The position numbers were made by a program, and so were the translations under genes. From the NCBI RefSeq assembly GCF_042683565.1, contig NZ_JBHUJW010000041.1:216358-280357 (forward strand): a stretch of 64,000 nt of DNA. Direction: 5' to 3'. This document shows, one piece after another, positions 24,901 through 33,397 of this stretch (positions are counted from its first letter, which is position 1; each line of letters starts with the position of its first letter). This DNA comes from Brevibacillus sp042683565. Lineage in GTDB: Bacteria > Bacillota > Bacilli > Brevibacillales > Brevibacillaceae. Below the pieces are notes generated by a model. The model had not been told where the DNA came from. It was given only the letters and a program-made list of their open reading frames with translations, and did no database searches.

Positions 24901-25142
24901 TTGTAATAGGCGAAGCCAGTCAGATAGTTCGTGAAAATCTTTTTCTCCAACTCTTCCTTGCTGCGCACAGGCTCGTCCTTCACCAGTGCGGCGACATAAC
25001 CTGTCACGATTCCTCCTGCAACGAAGCCTCCCATGAGCCCCAGCAGAAACAGCAGTTGAACGACCATCCAGATCGTTCTGCCACGGCTTCTGCGGCGTTT
25101 TTTCTTCGTCGGTTCAGAGGAAGAATTGTGGCTGTTCGACAT
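21999..25142 (-). CDS. Class A penicillin-binding protein with two C-terminal fibronectin III domains
   Basis: 1047 residues. A basic cytoplasmic head (KKKRRRSRGR) and one membrane helix (about 24-50) lead to a GT51 transglycosylase domain with ATEDKNFYHHNG, GGSTITQQLVKN and the RKAREIFDALRIE motif. A transpeptidase domain follows with SSMK (in QPGSSMKPL), SWN and KTGTT, the three active-site motifs. From about residue 830, after a proline-rich linker, two fibronectin type III modules occur (PTGLVASKSDKQRVLSWQSA; PKALTIRAEGGGWKLQWKAN) separated by a Pro/Glu/Thr-rich stretch. It polymerises and cross-links peptidoglycan outside the membrane; the FN3 modules probably bind wall polymers or partners. 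B. subtilis PBP1 (ponA) is the nearest functional analogue. Confidence 0.95.
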   Translation of the reverse strand: MSNSHNSSSEPTKKKRRRSRGRTIWMVVQLLFLLGLMGGFVAGGIVTGYVAALVKDEPVRSKEELEKKIFTNYLTGFAYYNDGSLIGQLRAEEGDRRLVKKADVSPYLINAIIATEDKNFYHHNGIVVQSTIRGALQDFTNQPVVTGGSTITQQLVKNTILSAEVSHTRKAREIFDALRIERMFSKDQILEAYMNEIYFGKNANGSNVYGVQAAAKGIFGKDVKELNLSESSYLAGMIQNPGAYSPFGTESYQRGKERQKMVLDRMLENGYITQAQYDTASKTDLKASLAQPTEQAYRELPFLMMEIEDRAARQLVDADLAEKGRDKESVDRNEYRQLIEEKRRDILRNGYKVYTTIDKNVYATMQAVANDPNNFGKNRSYTIKRSNGKTERIENALEEVGAMLIQNKTGAILGMIGGRDFKVEQTNHATVPRQPGSSMKPLAAYAPAFELGLLQPASPIDDSPVLLADGQKGTHLPMNWNNKWQGMMSAREALRMSWNIPAIKTYLKVGIPTALEYVKKMGITTLVDADNYASTGVIGGLTYGTTVEEMTNAYATFANHGSFVDAYLIERIEDSQGKVIYKHESQPVQVYSEQTAYLITDMMRTVVNSGTGTHIRKYVPQKVDVAGKTGTTNSSNDLWFIGYTPELSMGVWVGFDEPYPMPDSDKYVPMGVWGKVMKEILDKQPNLSPPDAKFVKPEGIVTATVDSKSGLLPSDLSKEAGHLITDIFNRRFVPTKVDDSHQKARVVTYNDERYLAKEGTPDDFVTEGIFYRSPDPLATKEQIQEKNNKVALHPPDWEQRLPEKEDPRTDLPGAPQAPTGLVASKSDKQRVLSWQSAKEADLLGYRIYRADSQSGFTRIGTVKDPSVLTFTDTSAPGGDVGYYVTAVDVAGHESPPSAVAANGSAQTWQLPDPSAAVGHAEPGQPEDTNDSTGNSTPAEPAQNPGEAPAGAGDVSTAPPSTPKALTIRAEGGGWKLQWKANAAAEQVIAYNIYFKPDATSGYLLLDTVSATSYTHVTDAKNGSYYVTAVNSYGESSHSNSVTASGQE

Positions 25143-25211
25143 AGTCTATGACCCCCTAGCATACACCCTGATTATACCATAGGAGGAACCTGGAGGATAG
25201 GAGCGGAGAAG

Positions 25212-25240
25212 TTGACAAGCGGGGAGTCGCTGTGTAAGAA
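25212..25240 (+). promoter_or_regulatory. Promoter of tyrS
   Basis: Perfect TTGACA, 17 bases, TAAGAA; transcription would start near 25247 and enter the T-box leader. Confidence 0.8.
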
Positions 25241-25246
25241 TAACGT

Positions 25247-25525
25247 TATATGTTTGCAAATGAAGTGGACGTTGAACGGCACAAGTAGCGAGTGACAGTC
25301 GGAGCAAAATGGGAGCCGGTGGCGGTCTTCCTGCCCAGAGAGCTGGTGGTCGGTGCGAACCAGCCCGTTGCACATCGCGAATTACAAGTCGGGAGTCTTC
25401 CGGTCAGAGCCGGACGGAGCAGGCCGTTATTCTGTATCGAGCGGAAAGGATGCAGCAGCATCTTTTCAACTAGGGTGGTAACGCGGGTTTAATCTCGTCC
25501 CTTTTTGGAGGGGCGGGATTTTTTA
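25247..25525 (+). promoter_or_regulatory. T-box riboswitch, tyrosine-specific, before tyrS
   Basis: The stem I landmarks AGAGAG and GGTGCGAACC (25337-25361) are followed by GAATTACAAG with UAC (Tyr) as specifier at 25383-25385. The T-box sequence AGGGTGGTAACGCGG spans 25472-25486; its UGGU bulge pairs with the ACCA end of uncharged tRNA-Tyr. A terminator stem TCCC...GGGGCGGGATT with a T-run closes the leader. Uncharged tRNA-Tyr should favour antitermination and raise tyrS expression. This leader fills the 400-base gap before tyrS. Confidence 0.93.
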
Positions 25526-25551
25526 TTTATCGCATGTCAAAGGAGCTGTCC

Positions 25552-26832
25552 ATGATGAGTGAAGTTGTGCAAGAGAACAAGGAGAAGTTTGTGCTGACCG
25601 AATCACAGAAGCAGGAAGTGGAGCGCCAGCTGGCGATCATCCGCCGCGGCGTAATGGAAATCATCCCGGAGGAGGAGCTGCGCCGCAAGCTGGAGCGCTT
25701 CGTCGTGACCGGACAACCCCTCAAGGTCAAGCTGGGGCTGGACCCGTCGGCGCCTGACATCCACGTCGGGCATACCGTCGTGCTGCAAAAAATGCGCCAA
25801 TTCCAGGAGCTGGGTCACACCATTCAGCTCTTGATCGGCGATTACACCGGACGGATCGGCGACCCGACAGGCAAATCGGAGACGCGCAAGCAACTGACCG
25901 AGGAGCAAGTGAAGGTCAATGCGCAAAGCTACGTGGAGCAATTCGGCAAAGTGCTGGATGCAGACCGCATTACGGTCCATTACAATTCGACCTGGCTGGC
26001 TCCGCTGACGTTCGAGAACGTGCTGGAGCTGGCGGCCAAGACGACCGTCGCGCGCATGCTGGAGCGCGATGACTTCCAGAAGCGCTACAACAACAACCTG
26101 CCGATTTCCGTGCACGAGTTTTTCTACCCGCTGATGCAGGGCTACGATTCTGTTGCGCTGGAGTGCGACATCGAGCTGGGCGGAACCGACCAGAAATTCA
26201 ACCTGCTGATGGGTCGCAATCTGCAAAAGGAATACGGCCAGGAGCCGCAGGTCATCATCACCATGCCGCTATTGGAAGGGCTGGACGGCGTGCAGAAAAT
26301 GTCCAAAAGCCTGGGCAACTACATCGGCGTCAACGAAGCGCCGAATGAGATTTACGGCAAAGCGATGTCTGTGCCGGACGAGCTGATGCTCCGCTACTAC
26401 GAGCTGGCGACAGACATCTCCAACGAGGAGCTGGAGGCGCTGCGCAATGGCCTTGCAGACGGCAGCATCCATCCGCGCGATGCGAAAATGAACCTGGCGA
26501 AAACGTTCGTGCGCATGTTCCACGGAGAAGAAGCGGCGCAGGAAGCAGAAAACTACTTCAAGACCGTATTCCAGCAGCGCGCCCTGCCGACCGATATTCC
26601 GGAAGTCACCGTCGACCTGTCGGCTTACGAAAACGGGGAGGCGAACATCGTCAATCTCGCTTTTGACCTGAAGCTCGTTGCATCCAAAGGGGATGCCCGC
26701 CGCATGGTGCAGCAGGGCGCCGTGAAGGTGAATGAGGAGAAAGTGGACGACATCAACCGCACCGTGAAACTGGAGGACGGCATGGTCGTTCAAGTAGGGA
26801 AGCGCAAATTCGCCAAGGTGAAGTTAAGCTGA
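25552..26832 (+). CDS. tyrS: Tyrosyl-tRNA synthetase
   Basis: 426 residues from the ATG at 25552, six bases after AAGGAG; an ATG at 25534 is also in frame. Class I synthetase: KVKLGLDPSAPDIHVGHTVV holds the HIGH-equivalent, LIGDYTGRIGDPTGKSETRK follows, LGGTDQKFNLLMGR lies in the tyrosine site and QKMSKSLGNYIG is the KMSKS loop. The C-terminal S4-like RNA-binding domain is KGDARRMVQQGAVKVNEEKV. It charges tRNA-Tyr and is controlled by the upstream tyrosine T-box. The N-terminal extension relative to TyrS of B. subtilis and the class of motifs point to the TyrZ/TyrS2-like branch. Confidence 0.95.
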   Translation: MMSEVVQENKEKFVLTESQKQEVERQLAIIRRGVMEIIPEEELRRKLERFVVTGQPLKVKLGLDPSAPDIHVGHTVVLQKMRQFQELGHTIQLLIGDYTGRIGDPTGKSETRKQLTEEQVKVNAQSYVEQFGKVLDADRITVHYNSTWLAPLTFENVLELAAKTTVARMLERDDFQKRYNNNLPISVHEFFYPLMQGYDSVALECDIELGGTDQKFNLLMGRNLQKEYGQEPQVIITMPLLEGLDGVQKMSKSLGNYIGVNEAPNEIYGKAMSVPDELMLRYYELATDISNEELEALRNGLADGSIHPRDAKMNLAKTFVRMFHGEEAAQEAENYFKTVFQQRALPTDIPEVTVDLSAYENGEANIVNLAFDLKLVASKGDARRMVQQGAVKVNEEKVDDINRTVKLEDGMVVQVGKRKFAKVKLS

Positions 26833-26864
26833 GGCAAATGGGTTTGTGATCGGGAAAAAGGTGT

Positions 26865-26904
26865 CTGGGAGCAGCGCAAACGGCTGCACTGACACCTTTT
26901 TTTG
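26865..26904 (+). terminator. Terminator of tyrS
   Basis: AGGTGTC tgg GAGCAGC / GGCTGC act GACACCT with TTTTTTT after it. Confidence 0.9.
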
Positions 26905-26980
26905 CCGCGCGCAACTCTTTCCGGCGTTAGGAGTGCAAGATTATGGATGTCGTCAGCACAAAGCGGACTTATAACAAATA

Positions 26981-27018
26981 AAAAAAGAGTAGGCCGACGA
27001 GCGGCGCTACTCTTTTTT
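26981..27018 (-). terminator. Terminator of rpsD
   Basis: AAAAAAGAGTAG / CTACTCTTTTTT arms enclosing CGCCGCTCGTCGGC, read on the minus strand downstream of rpsD. Confidence 0.88.
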
Positions 27019-27032
27019 GCTCTTTCCGTCGA

Positions 27033-27632
27033 TTAACGGCTGTAGAACTCAACGATCAGAACTTCGTTGATTTCAGCTGGCATTTCTTCACGGTCAGGCA
27101 GACGAGTGAAGGTACCTTCAGCTGCAGCATCGTTGAAAGAGATGTAGTTTGGCAGGAAGCTGCGGCTTTCCAGGGAGTTCTTGATGATTTCCAGACCGCG
27201 GGATTTTTCGCGGATGGAGATCACGTCGCCTGGTTGTACGCGGTAAGACGGGATATTCACCTTTTTGCCGTTTACCAGGAAGTGGCCATGGTTTACCAGC
27301 TGACGAGCAGCAGGGCGAGTTGGAGCGAAGCCCATGCGGTATACCAAGTTATCCAGACGGGATTCCAGCAATTTCATGAAGTTTTCGCCCACTACGCCAG
27401 CCATTTTGCTAGCACTTTCAAACGTGCGGCGGAATTGTTTTTCGTTCAAGCCAAACATATGGCGCAGTTTTTGTTTTTCTTGCAACTGGATTCCATACTC
27501 GCTCATTTTGCGGCGGTTGTTGTGACCATGTTGACCTGGAGGGAAGTTGCGTTTGATGTCCTTTCCTGTACCATCGAGGGAGATACCCAGACGACGGGCC
27601 AGCTTGTGACGAGGTCCTGTGTAACGTGACAT
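27033..27632 (-). CDS. rpsD: 30S ribosomal protein S4
   Basis: 199 residues, full length for bacterial S4 without zinc-binding cysteines. It begins MSRYTGPRHKLARRLGISLD, with KRNFPPGQHGHNN, EKQFRRTFESASK and the S4 RNA-binding domain ESRLDNLVYRMGFAPTRPAA, VNGKKVNIPSYRVQPGDVI. It nucleates 30S assembly by binding 16S rRNA. As in B. subtilis it is a single gene away from the main ribosomal operons and has a long 5' leader suited to S4 autoregulation. AAAGGAGA precedes the ATG. Confidence 0.98.
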   Translation of the reverse strand: MSRYTGPRHKLARRLGISLDGTGKDIKRNFPPGQHGHNNRRKMSEYGIQLQEKQKLRHMFGLNEKQFRRTFESASKMAGVVGENFMKLLESRLDNLVYRMGFAPTRPAARQLVNHGHFLVNGKKVNIPSYRVQPGDVISIREKSRGLEIIKNSLESRSFLPNYISFNDAAAEGTFTRLPDREEMPAEINEVLIVEFYSR

Positions 27633-27831
27633 GTTTTCATTCTCCTTTAATGTGGATTCGCAGGTGTTTACTTCCGGCAGGTTAGTTCCTTCTTTATCTA
27701 CACGAACTTCGGACGGTAGCGTTTCCGCATCGTGCTCCTCGCAGGTAGTTCAGCCGCTGCCTGAAAGGGAAGAAACTAAGAGGGTTGATCCTTCCGTTTT
27801 TACCTGCAATCAATGCTACCCTGTACACATA
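27633..27831 (-). promoter_or_regulatory. rpsD 5' leader, probable S4-binding autoregulatory RNA
   Basis: About 199 nt from the predicted start to the rpsD ATG, with several short GC-rich complementary segments (for example GGGTAGC ... GCTACC pairing about 80 bases apart on the minus strand). Bacillota rpsD leaders fold into an S4-binding structure that shuts off translation. I infer the same here from position and length; the fold was not computed. Confidence 0.55.
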
Positions 27832-27837
27832 CTATCA

Positions 27838-27867
27838 ATAATACAAGGGCAGATAGAGAGAAGTCAA
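27838..27867 (-). promoter_or_regulatory. Promoter of rpsD
   Basis: On the minus strand TTGACT, 18 bases, TATTAT; a strong match fitting a ribosomal protein gene. Confidence 0.75.
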
Positions 27868-27904
27868 GGAAAAGAAAGATCCGTCCGGCACCGGAGCAGG
27901 TGTT

Positions 27905-30217
27905 TCAGTCGGATTTGGCCTCCATCGCGGCAGAAGCGACAGGCTGCGCGTCTTGCTCTCCCCGTTTTTCCAGGAAGCGGGTAAAGGCTATGGCAGCATC
28001 GGCACGGGAGACGGCCGCTTTCGGCTGGAACTTTTGCTTGTCAGCCGTCATGATGCCCAAGGTCGTGGCGATGACGATCGCCCCGCGGTGCTGCGTGCCT
28101 GCGATGTCCGTGAGGTTGGACTGGAACATGGACGAATAGTTTGCGAGCTTGCTGTAGCCCAGTGCACGTACGATCATGTCTGCCAGCTCTTCGCGAGTGA
28201 TCGGCTCATCCGGATTCAGCTTGGCCGCGCTCTTGTTGAGCAGGCCGCGGTCCACGGCGGCTTCTACGGCAGAGAAGTAGCGGGAGCCGGTTGCTACGTC
28301 GCTGTAGGTTGCCTTGCGCTGTGCCGTGTACGTCGGGAAAAAGCGGCCGTTGTTCAGACTGATCATCAGCATTTCGATCATCTCGCCGCGTGTAATCTGC
28401 TTTTGCGGCATGATTTTGCCGTCGATCAGGGAGAGCGCATCGTATTCGTACATCAACATCAGCTCTTTCTCGGCGGGATGCCCTTTCAGGTCAGACGGCT
28501 CGATCCGATGCAGATTGATGACTTTGCCCGACGACTGGGAGCGCCATTCCCCTGTGGCGGCGTCCAGATAGTACGCCTGCTCATACGGCGTGACAGTCGC
28601 CCGGTACACCAGTTTGGCAGAGCGTTGCGGCACGTAGGACGGGGTCGCTTCCATTCGTTTGCGGTCTTCGTCGGCAAGCGGTGTCAGTACGTATACAGGT
28701 TCGATCTGGGTTTCCTTTTCCCAGGCGGATACGGCTTCCTCTTGTGACAGATGCTCGCCCGGCTTGGCCGGATATGTCTCGCTGCCGAATTCGGAGAAGT
28801 AGGAGACAAGCTCGCCCGTACGGGTATCAAAGGTCAGGGAAGCGGAGCCGGAAGCGGCTGCGATGCCATCCAGATAGCGCCTGAAGGACACGCTGTAACG
28901 ATCCGGGGAGCCGTAGGACGCATCGTCCTGGTTGCGATCGACCCAGTAGAGCTGATTGGCTGCGGTCGGGGTCCATTTGCGGACCATTTCGATCGCCTTG
29001 GCTTTGAACGCGTCTGCATTGACTTTTTTGGCCGGGCTGTCATCCGTCTTCAGCAACCGCACGTCCTTGTTGAAAGCGTAAACGTCGCCAGTCTTGGCGT
29101 CGATCGACACGTACGCGTAGCCGCCGTTGCGATTGTCTTTTTCCCCGTACTCCAGATTCCAGACAGGGCGGTTCCCCCGGTAATCCTTTTCGCTGTAATT
29201 GGCAGAGCGCAGCTCGTACTGGCTAAGGTCAAAAGTCGCGGAAGCCAGTTTGGCCGCTTCATCCTGCGAGAGCGTCGGGCCGCTGTAGCGGGCAGGCAAT
29301 GCTTTTTCGCTCACCGGTTCGGGCTCCTGCGCGGTATCGAGCGGAGCGAGGGAGGAAGCAGACAGGGCAGTGCCGTCTGCGGCGTCGATGTAAAACGTGA
29401 ACGGATCCTGGTAGGCCAGGACAGGCTTGTTGCGATCCTCGCCCTCTTTTTCCCAGGGCAGGACATAGGTGAGGCTGGCAGTCGCCTGGGCCGTCATCCG
29501 CTTTTCGGCTTCCTCCTGGGTAATCGTCTTGGCTGGTTTGTCAAACTGGACGTCGTTCCACGTCAGCGAATACCCGACCACATCTCCGGCGCTGTTGACT
29601 GTAATGTCCGCGCTGTTGTCCGGGAAGAGCACGCCGTCTGCCACCCGGACGAACCGGAAGTAATAGGAGACGTCGGCGTTCAGCGGCGTCTTGGGGGCAG
29701 GCATGTCACGCATGTACAGCCGTGTCTGCTGCGCTTTGCCGGGGTTGTACTGCGCCAGGAAGCTCTCCGCCTTCTTGCGCGCATCCTCGTAGGAAATACG
29801 CTTGGCGTAAGGGATGTTCGAGGCTCCCTGCACGTAGCGGGAGTAAGCGCTGAGCTCTCCCGTGTCGGCATGGATGCTGACGGTGTAGGCGAGATCGATC
29901 TCCTCGCTGTTCGCCGCCTTTTTCTCCCAGTTGAACGACCATTCAGGGAACGGCCGCCAAGGGTCGGCGGAGCGGAAGGACACGTTGGTCAATTCCAGAT
30001 TTTTTGCAGGGACAAGCTTTTGGGCGCGCACGAGAGCATCCTCCTTTGACAGCTTTACTTTGCTTGCAGCAGCGAGCAGGCTGCCGGACAGCCCGGTCTT
30101 GGCGGAAACCGCTGGAGCGGATATGGGAAGCGGCGTTTGGGCAAAAGCCGAACCGACAGGCAGTATCAGGCTGGCGGTCAATAAAAAGGAACTCGAGCGT
30201 ATGAACCATGGTTTCAC
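27905..30217 (-). CDS. Secreted YcdB/YcdC-type protein with S-layer homology domains
   Basis: 770 residues from a GTG at 30217, six bases after GGAGGG. A signal peptide is clear (PWFIRSSSFLLTASLILPVG then SAFA). Most of the length consists of repeated PepSY/YcdB-like modules with patterns such as VKLSKEDALVRAQKLVP, ITQEEAEKRMTA, LSQDEAAKLASATFD and LSQEEAVSAWEKE, each followed by a beta-rich segment with a YxDAxTG turn. The last 170 residues hold three SLH motifs (MPQKQITRGEMIEMLMISL, LNPDEPITREELADMIVRAL, FQPKAAVSRADAAIAFTRFL) that anchor the protein to pyruvylated wall polymer. PepSY modules often inhibit secreted proteases, so an envelope or protease-control role is plausible but unproven. 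Confidence 0.9.
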   Translation of the reverse strand: MKPWFIRSSSFLLTASLILPVGSAFAQTPLPISAPAVSAKTGLSGSLLAAASKVKLSKEDALVRAQKLVPAKNLELTNVSFRSADPWRPFPEWSFNWEKKAANSEEIDLAYTVSIHADTGELSAYSRYVQGASNIPYAKRISYEDARKKAESFLAQYNPGKAQQTRLYMRDMPAPKTPLNADVSYYFRFVRVADGVLFPDNSADITVNSAGDVVGYSLTWNDVQFDKPAKTITQEEAEKRMTAQATASLTYVLPWEKEGEDRNKPVLAYQDPFTFYIDAADGTALSASSLAPLDTAQEPEPVSEKALPARYSGPTLSQDEAAKLASATFDLSQYELRSANYSEKDYRGNRPVWNLEYGEKDNRNGGYAYVSIDAKTGDVYAFNKDVRLLKTDDSPAKKVNADAFKAKAIEMVRKWTPTAANQLYWVDRNQDDASYGSPDRYSVSFRRYLDGIAAASGSASLTFDTRTGELVSYFSEFGSETYPAKPGEHLSQEEAVSAWEKETQIEPVYVLTPLADEDRKRMEATPSYVPQRSAKLVYRATVTPYEQAYYLDAATGEWRSQSSGKVINLHRIEPSDLKGHPAEKELMLMYEYDALSLIDGKIMPQKQITRGEMIEMLMISLNNGRFFPTYTAQRKATYSDVATGSRYFSAVEAAVDRGLLNKSAAKLNPDEPITREELADMIVRALGYSKLANYSSMFQSNLTDIAGTQHRGAIVIATTLGIMTADKQKFQPKAAVSRADAAIAFTRFLEKRGEQDAQPVASAAMEAKSD

Positions 30218-30460
30218 GAAAATCCCTCCAACGATGTCAAATTGTTCACTTACCACTCTGACGAGCAAACAGGCCGGGCTGTTTCATTGCGGGAAGAAAA
30301 AAAGAGGCAAAAGAGGAGCAGGAAAAAAGTGTGAGAGAAAAATTAGTAAATTTGTCCCAAATGTTTTTTTGTCAATCTAGAATTGCGTAATCGCTTCTTA
30401 TATAATAAAGAGTACTATCATTAAGAAAATAAAGAGAGCTTGCCAAAGGAGACTGCTGTT

Positions 30461-31042
30461 TTGGAAACCATCGTGTACCTCATCCGCCACGGAGAAACGG
30501 AATGGAACCAGACCCGGCGCATTCAGGGGCACAGTGACATCACCCTGAATGAGCAGGGATTGCGCCAGGCAGAGCAGGTGGCCCGGCGGTTCCGGGGCGA
30601 AGCAATCCAGGCCGTCTATTCGAGCGACTTGAGTCGCGCCCGGGTCACTGCCATGCTAATTGCCACGGAGGCGGGCTCGACCGTTTCCACTCTTCCTTCC
30701 TTACGGGAGCGTTGTTACGGAGAGTGGGAAGGCTTGACCTACGAGGAAATCCGCTCCCGTTTTGCAGCCCAGGACGAAGCCGCTTGCGGGATTGAGACCT
30801 TTGAAGACATGCAGCAGCGAGCCGTGAACGAACTGACAAAGCTGGCCCGCAGCCACCCGAATCAAGCGGTGGTCGTCGTGTCGCACGGCGGGCTTATCAA
30901 CAGCTTTTTGCACTATGTGACGGGCGGGGAGCAAGGAACGGGCGTTACGCGGATTGACAATACGGGCGTCACGGTGTTGCGCTACGCCGACCATCGCTGG
31001 GAAGTGCTGCAAGTGAACAATACAGACCATTTGAAAATGTGA
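30461..31042 (+). CDS. Histidine phosphatase family protein
   Basis: 193 residues from a TTG at 30461, eight bases after AAAGGAGA; the frame is open upstream to 30440 but without support. Phosphoglycerate mutase-like fold: VYLIRHGETEWNQTRRIQGH with the phosphorylated histidine in RHGE, VYSSDLSRARVTAMLIA, LRERCYGEWEGLTYEEI and VVVSHGGLINSF with the second histidine. Related proteins act as phosphoglycerate phosphatases or alpha-ribazole phosphatases; no cobalamin genes adjoin. It lies 27 bp upstream of the diguanylate cyclase gene and probably shares its transcript. Confidence 0.92.
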   Translation: METIVYLIRHGETEWNQTRRIQGHSDITLNEQGLRQAEQVARRFRGEAIQAVYSSDLSRARVTAMLIATEAGSTVSTLPSLRERCYGEWEGLTYEEIRSRFAAQDEAACGIETFEDMQQRAVNELTKLARSHPNQAVVVVSHGGLINSFLHYVTGGEQGTGVTRIDNTGVTVLRYADHRWEVLQVNNTDHLKM

Positions 31043-31069
31043 GAAAAACGCTGAGAGAGGGAGTATCTC

Positions 31070-33325
31070 GTGTCAAGTAAAATGTTGGGGAAGTTAGAAA
31101 CGGTCTTTTCCTACACGGCCCATTTTATTCTTCAATCATGGCCGGAAAAGCGCCCAGGCATCCTTTTCCTGACAGATTCCGGGGGACGTGTGATCAACTT
31201 CATGAAGATGCAAGAAGGCCAATCCTGGAACCCTCAAGGACTTGACCTGTTGCTTCACTCGCCTCTGACTGGGCATGTGTACGAGCTGGCTGAGAGCGCG
31301 ATCGGGAGCAAGGACATCGTCGTGAAAGAGTGGGAGGAAGATCCTTGCCTGTACGGGGCCATCCCGCTCCGCGAGAACGACGGACGCGTCCGTGCCGTCA
31401 TCGGGATCGTGACACCCGGGGCGGAGATTACATTTCATCTTCATTCTTACCTGCTCGGGCTGGAACCCATGATCCGGATGGGCTATGATGCGTACATCCA
31501 GCATGCGACGAGCCAGATTGTGATGGATCTGAATCTATATGACACCACGAACGAGCTGCTGAACAACTTGATCTGCCGGATCAGCGGGATCATCCAAAAA
31601 GGCTATTGTTCAGCAGTGCGGTTGTCGGAGAAAGGGCAGTGCATTCCCCAGGACTGCGTGACTACAGAGCAGGCCGAGGCGGGCGACAGCCAGATCGCCG
31701 GGATCGCCGCGCGTCTCGGACAGGACGTCCTGTCGACGATCGTGCTCGAGCAGAACCGGATCGCCATTGTTCCCATCAACTGCAACTCCACCCCTCTCTA
31801 CGCCCTCGTCCTTCATTTGGCGCCCGACGAGACGGACGTCTACTACGATGAACGGGATATCGTATTTTTGCAGGAGGTCGCAGAAAAGGCGAGCAGTGCA
31901 CTGTGGCGATCCGTCGTATCCGACAACCTGCGCAGGGAGGCAGGCAAGAAGGACTTGCTATACCAGCTCATGTCCAAGATTCAGGCTTCGATCGATGTCA
32001 ACGAAGTGCTGCACGAGATCGTGACGAGCATTCCCAGCCTGTATCCGCATCTGGCGGTCGAGCTGTTTCTGACGGTTGAACCGGATGCGACTACGCCGGT
32101 CAAGCAGCTCACTTTTCAGGAGGCGGAGCCGTCGACCAGCACGCGGGCGTATTTGGAGGGCCGCCTGATTGTGGACCATGTGGAGGAAGGCGGGCAGACC
32201 AAGACGGTGATCGCTGCGCCGCTTCTTGGCAAGCAAGGGATTTATGGCGTGCTGCAAGTCACGGGGGATCAGCGGGTATCCCTCAGCAAGCACGAGACGG
32301 ACTACATCGGGATTTTGGCGGACACGGCAGGCACGGCTTTTGAAAACGCCCAGCTGTATCAGCAATCCCGCAACCTGATCCGCGAGCTGCGGCTGATCAA
32401 CGAGATGGCCAAACAGCTGAACCGCAGCCTCGATCTGAAGGAAATTCTCGATTTCGTGACGACGATGATGGGCGCAACCTTCGATGCCGAGTTTTGCGCC
32501 ATTTTGAGCAAGGTGCCGGGCGAGGACTGCTTCGACGTGTTGTCGTCATCCATTCCGGAGTACAACGGGATGACGGTGCAGACGGACGAAAAGCCGTTTC
32601 AGGAGATCCTGCAAAACAGACAGGCGCTGCTGCTCGCCCAGCCAGGGACTGGACCGCTGCCGTTTTCCCTTCGGCCGTGTTGTTCGCTGATGGGTGTGCC
32701 GTTGATCGTGGACGGCGAAATCAACGGGGTCCTGCTCGTCTCTGATTCACGCTATCATTTTTTCAGTTTTGACGACTACAAATTACTCGAAATTTTCGGC
32801 CAACACGCCAGTCTCGCCATGACGAATGCGGTCCTGCACAACGAGATGGAGCGGATGGTCATCACGGACAACCTGACCGGCCTTTACACACGCAAGCATT
32901 TGAACGAAAGAGTGCGGGCCTCGCTGGAAAAGGACTCGTACGGCTCGCTCATTTTGATCGATATCGATTACTTCAAGTCCGTGAACGACACCTTTGGCCA
33001 TCAGGTTGGAGATGAGGTGCTGATCCAGGTGTCCAACCTGATTCGCCACAGCATCCGCGACAGCGATATCGCCGCGCGCTGGGGCGGCGAAGAACTGGCT
33101 GTATATTTGCCTCGCGTGGACAAGGAAACGGCGCACAGCGTCGCGGAGAGAATCAGGCTTTGCGTGGAGAACGAGACTTCCCCAAGGGTGACGATTTCTT
33201 GCGGCCTGGCCAAATGGAGCCGGGAATCCGGTGCGAATCTTAGCGTCGAGTCGCTGTTCCATCAAGCAGACGTCGCGTTGTACGAAGCCAAAAATTCAGG
33301 GCGTAACCAGGTTGTGTTAGCATAG
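31070..33325 (+). CDS. GAF-domain diguanylate cyclase (YtrP-like)
   Basis: 751 residues from a GTG at 31070 behind GAGAGGGAG. An N-terminal region with weak GAF character is followed by further GAF domains around 295-445 and 460-590 (SLDLKEILDFVTTMMGATFD; PCCSLMGVPLIVDGEINGVL). The GGDEF domain occupies the last 165 residues: DNLTGLYTRKHLNERV, LILIDIDYFKSVNDTFGHQV and the active motif GGEEL. An RxxD inhibitory site (RDSD) stands five residues before it, so product inhibition is expected. It makes c-di-GMP from two GTP in response to ligands or redox sensed by GAF domains. No membrane helix is seen, so it is cytoplasmic. In B. subtilis ytrP also lies close to rpsD and refZ. Confidence 0.93.
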   Translation: MSSKMLGKLETVFSYTAHFILQSWPEKRPGILFLTDSGGRVINFMKMQEGQSWNPQGLDLLLHSPLTGHVYELAESAIGSKDIVVKEWEEDPCLYGAIPLRENDGRVRAVIGIVTPGAEITFHLHSYLLGLEPMIRMGYDAYIQHATSQIVMDLNLYDTTNELLNNLICRISGIIQKGYCSAVRLSEKGQCIPQDCVTTEQAEAGDSQIAGIAARLGQDVLSTIVLEQNRIAIVPINCNSTPLYALVLHLAPDETDVYYDERDIVFLQEVAEKASSALWRSVVSDNLRREAGKKDLLYQLMSKIQASIDVNEVLHEIVTSIPSLYPHLAVELFLTVEPDATTPVKQLTFQEAEPSTSTRAYLEGRLIVDHVEEGGQTKTVIAAPLLGKQGIYGVLQVTGDQRVSLSKHETDYIGILADTAGTAFENAQLYQQSRNLIRELRLINEMAKQLNRSLDLKEILDFVTTMMGATFDAEFCAILSKVPGEDCFDVLSSSIPEYNGMTVQTDEKPFQEILQNRQALLLAQPGTGPLPFSLRPCCSLMGVPLIVDGEINGVLLVSDSRYHFFSFDDYKLLEIFGQHASLAMTNAVLHNEMERMVITDNLTGLYTRKHLNERVRASLEKDSYGSLILIDIDYFKSVNDTFGHQVGDEVLIQVSNLIRHSIRDSDIAARWGGEELAVYLPRVDKETAHSVAERIRLCVENETSPRVTISCGLAKWSRESGANLSVESLFHQADVALYEAKNSGRNQVVLA

Positions 33326-33350
33326 AGCCAGACGATGGCTCTTTTCTTTT
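33323..33350 (+). terminator. Terminator after the diguanylate cyclase gene
   Basis: AGAGCC / GGCTCT stem with a TTTTCTTTT tail. Confidence 0.8.
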
Positions 33351-33397
33351 GCGGAAAATTACGGAAACGATAGGAGCCGTTTGCAGGAGGGAATCAA

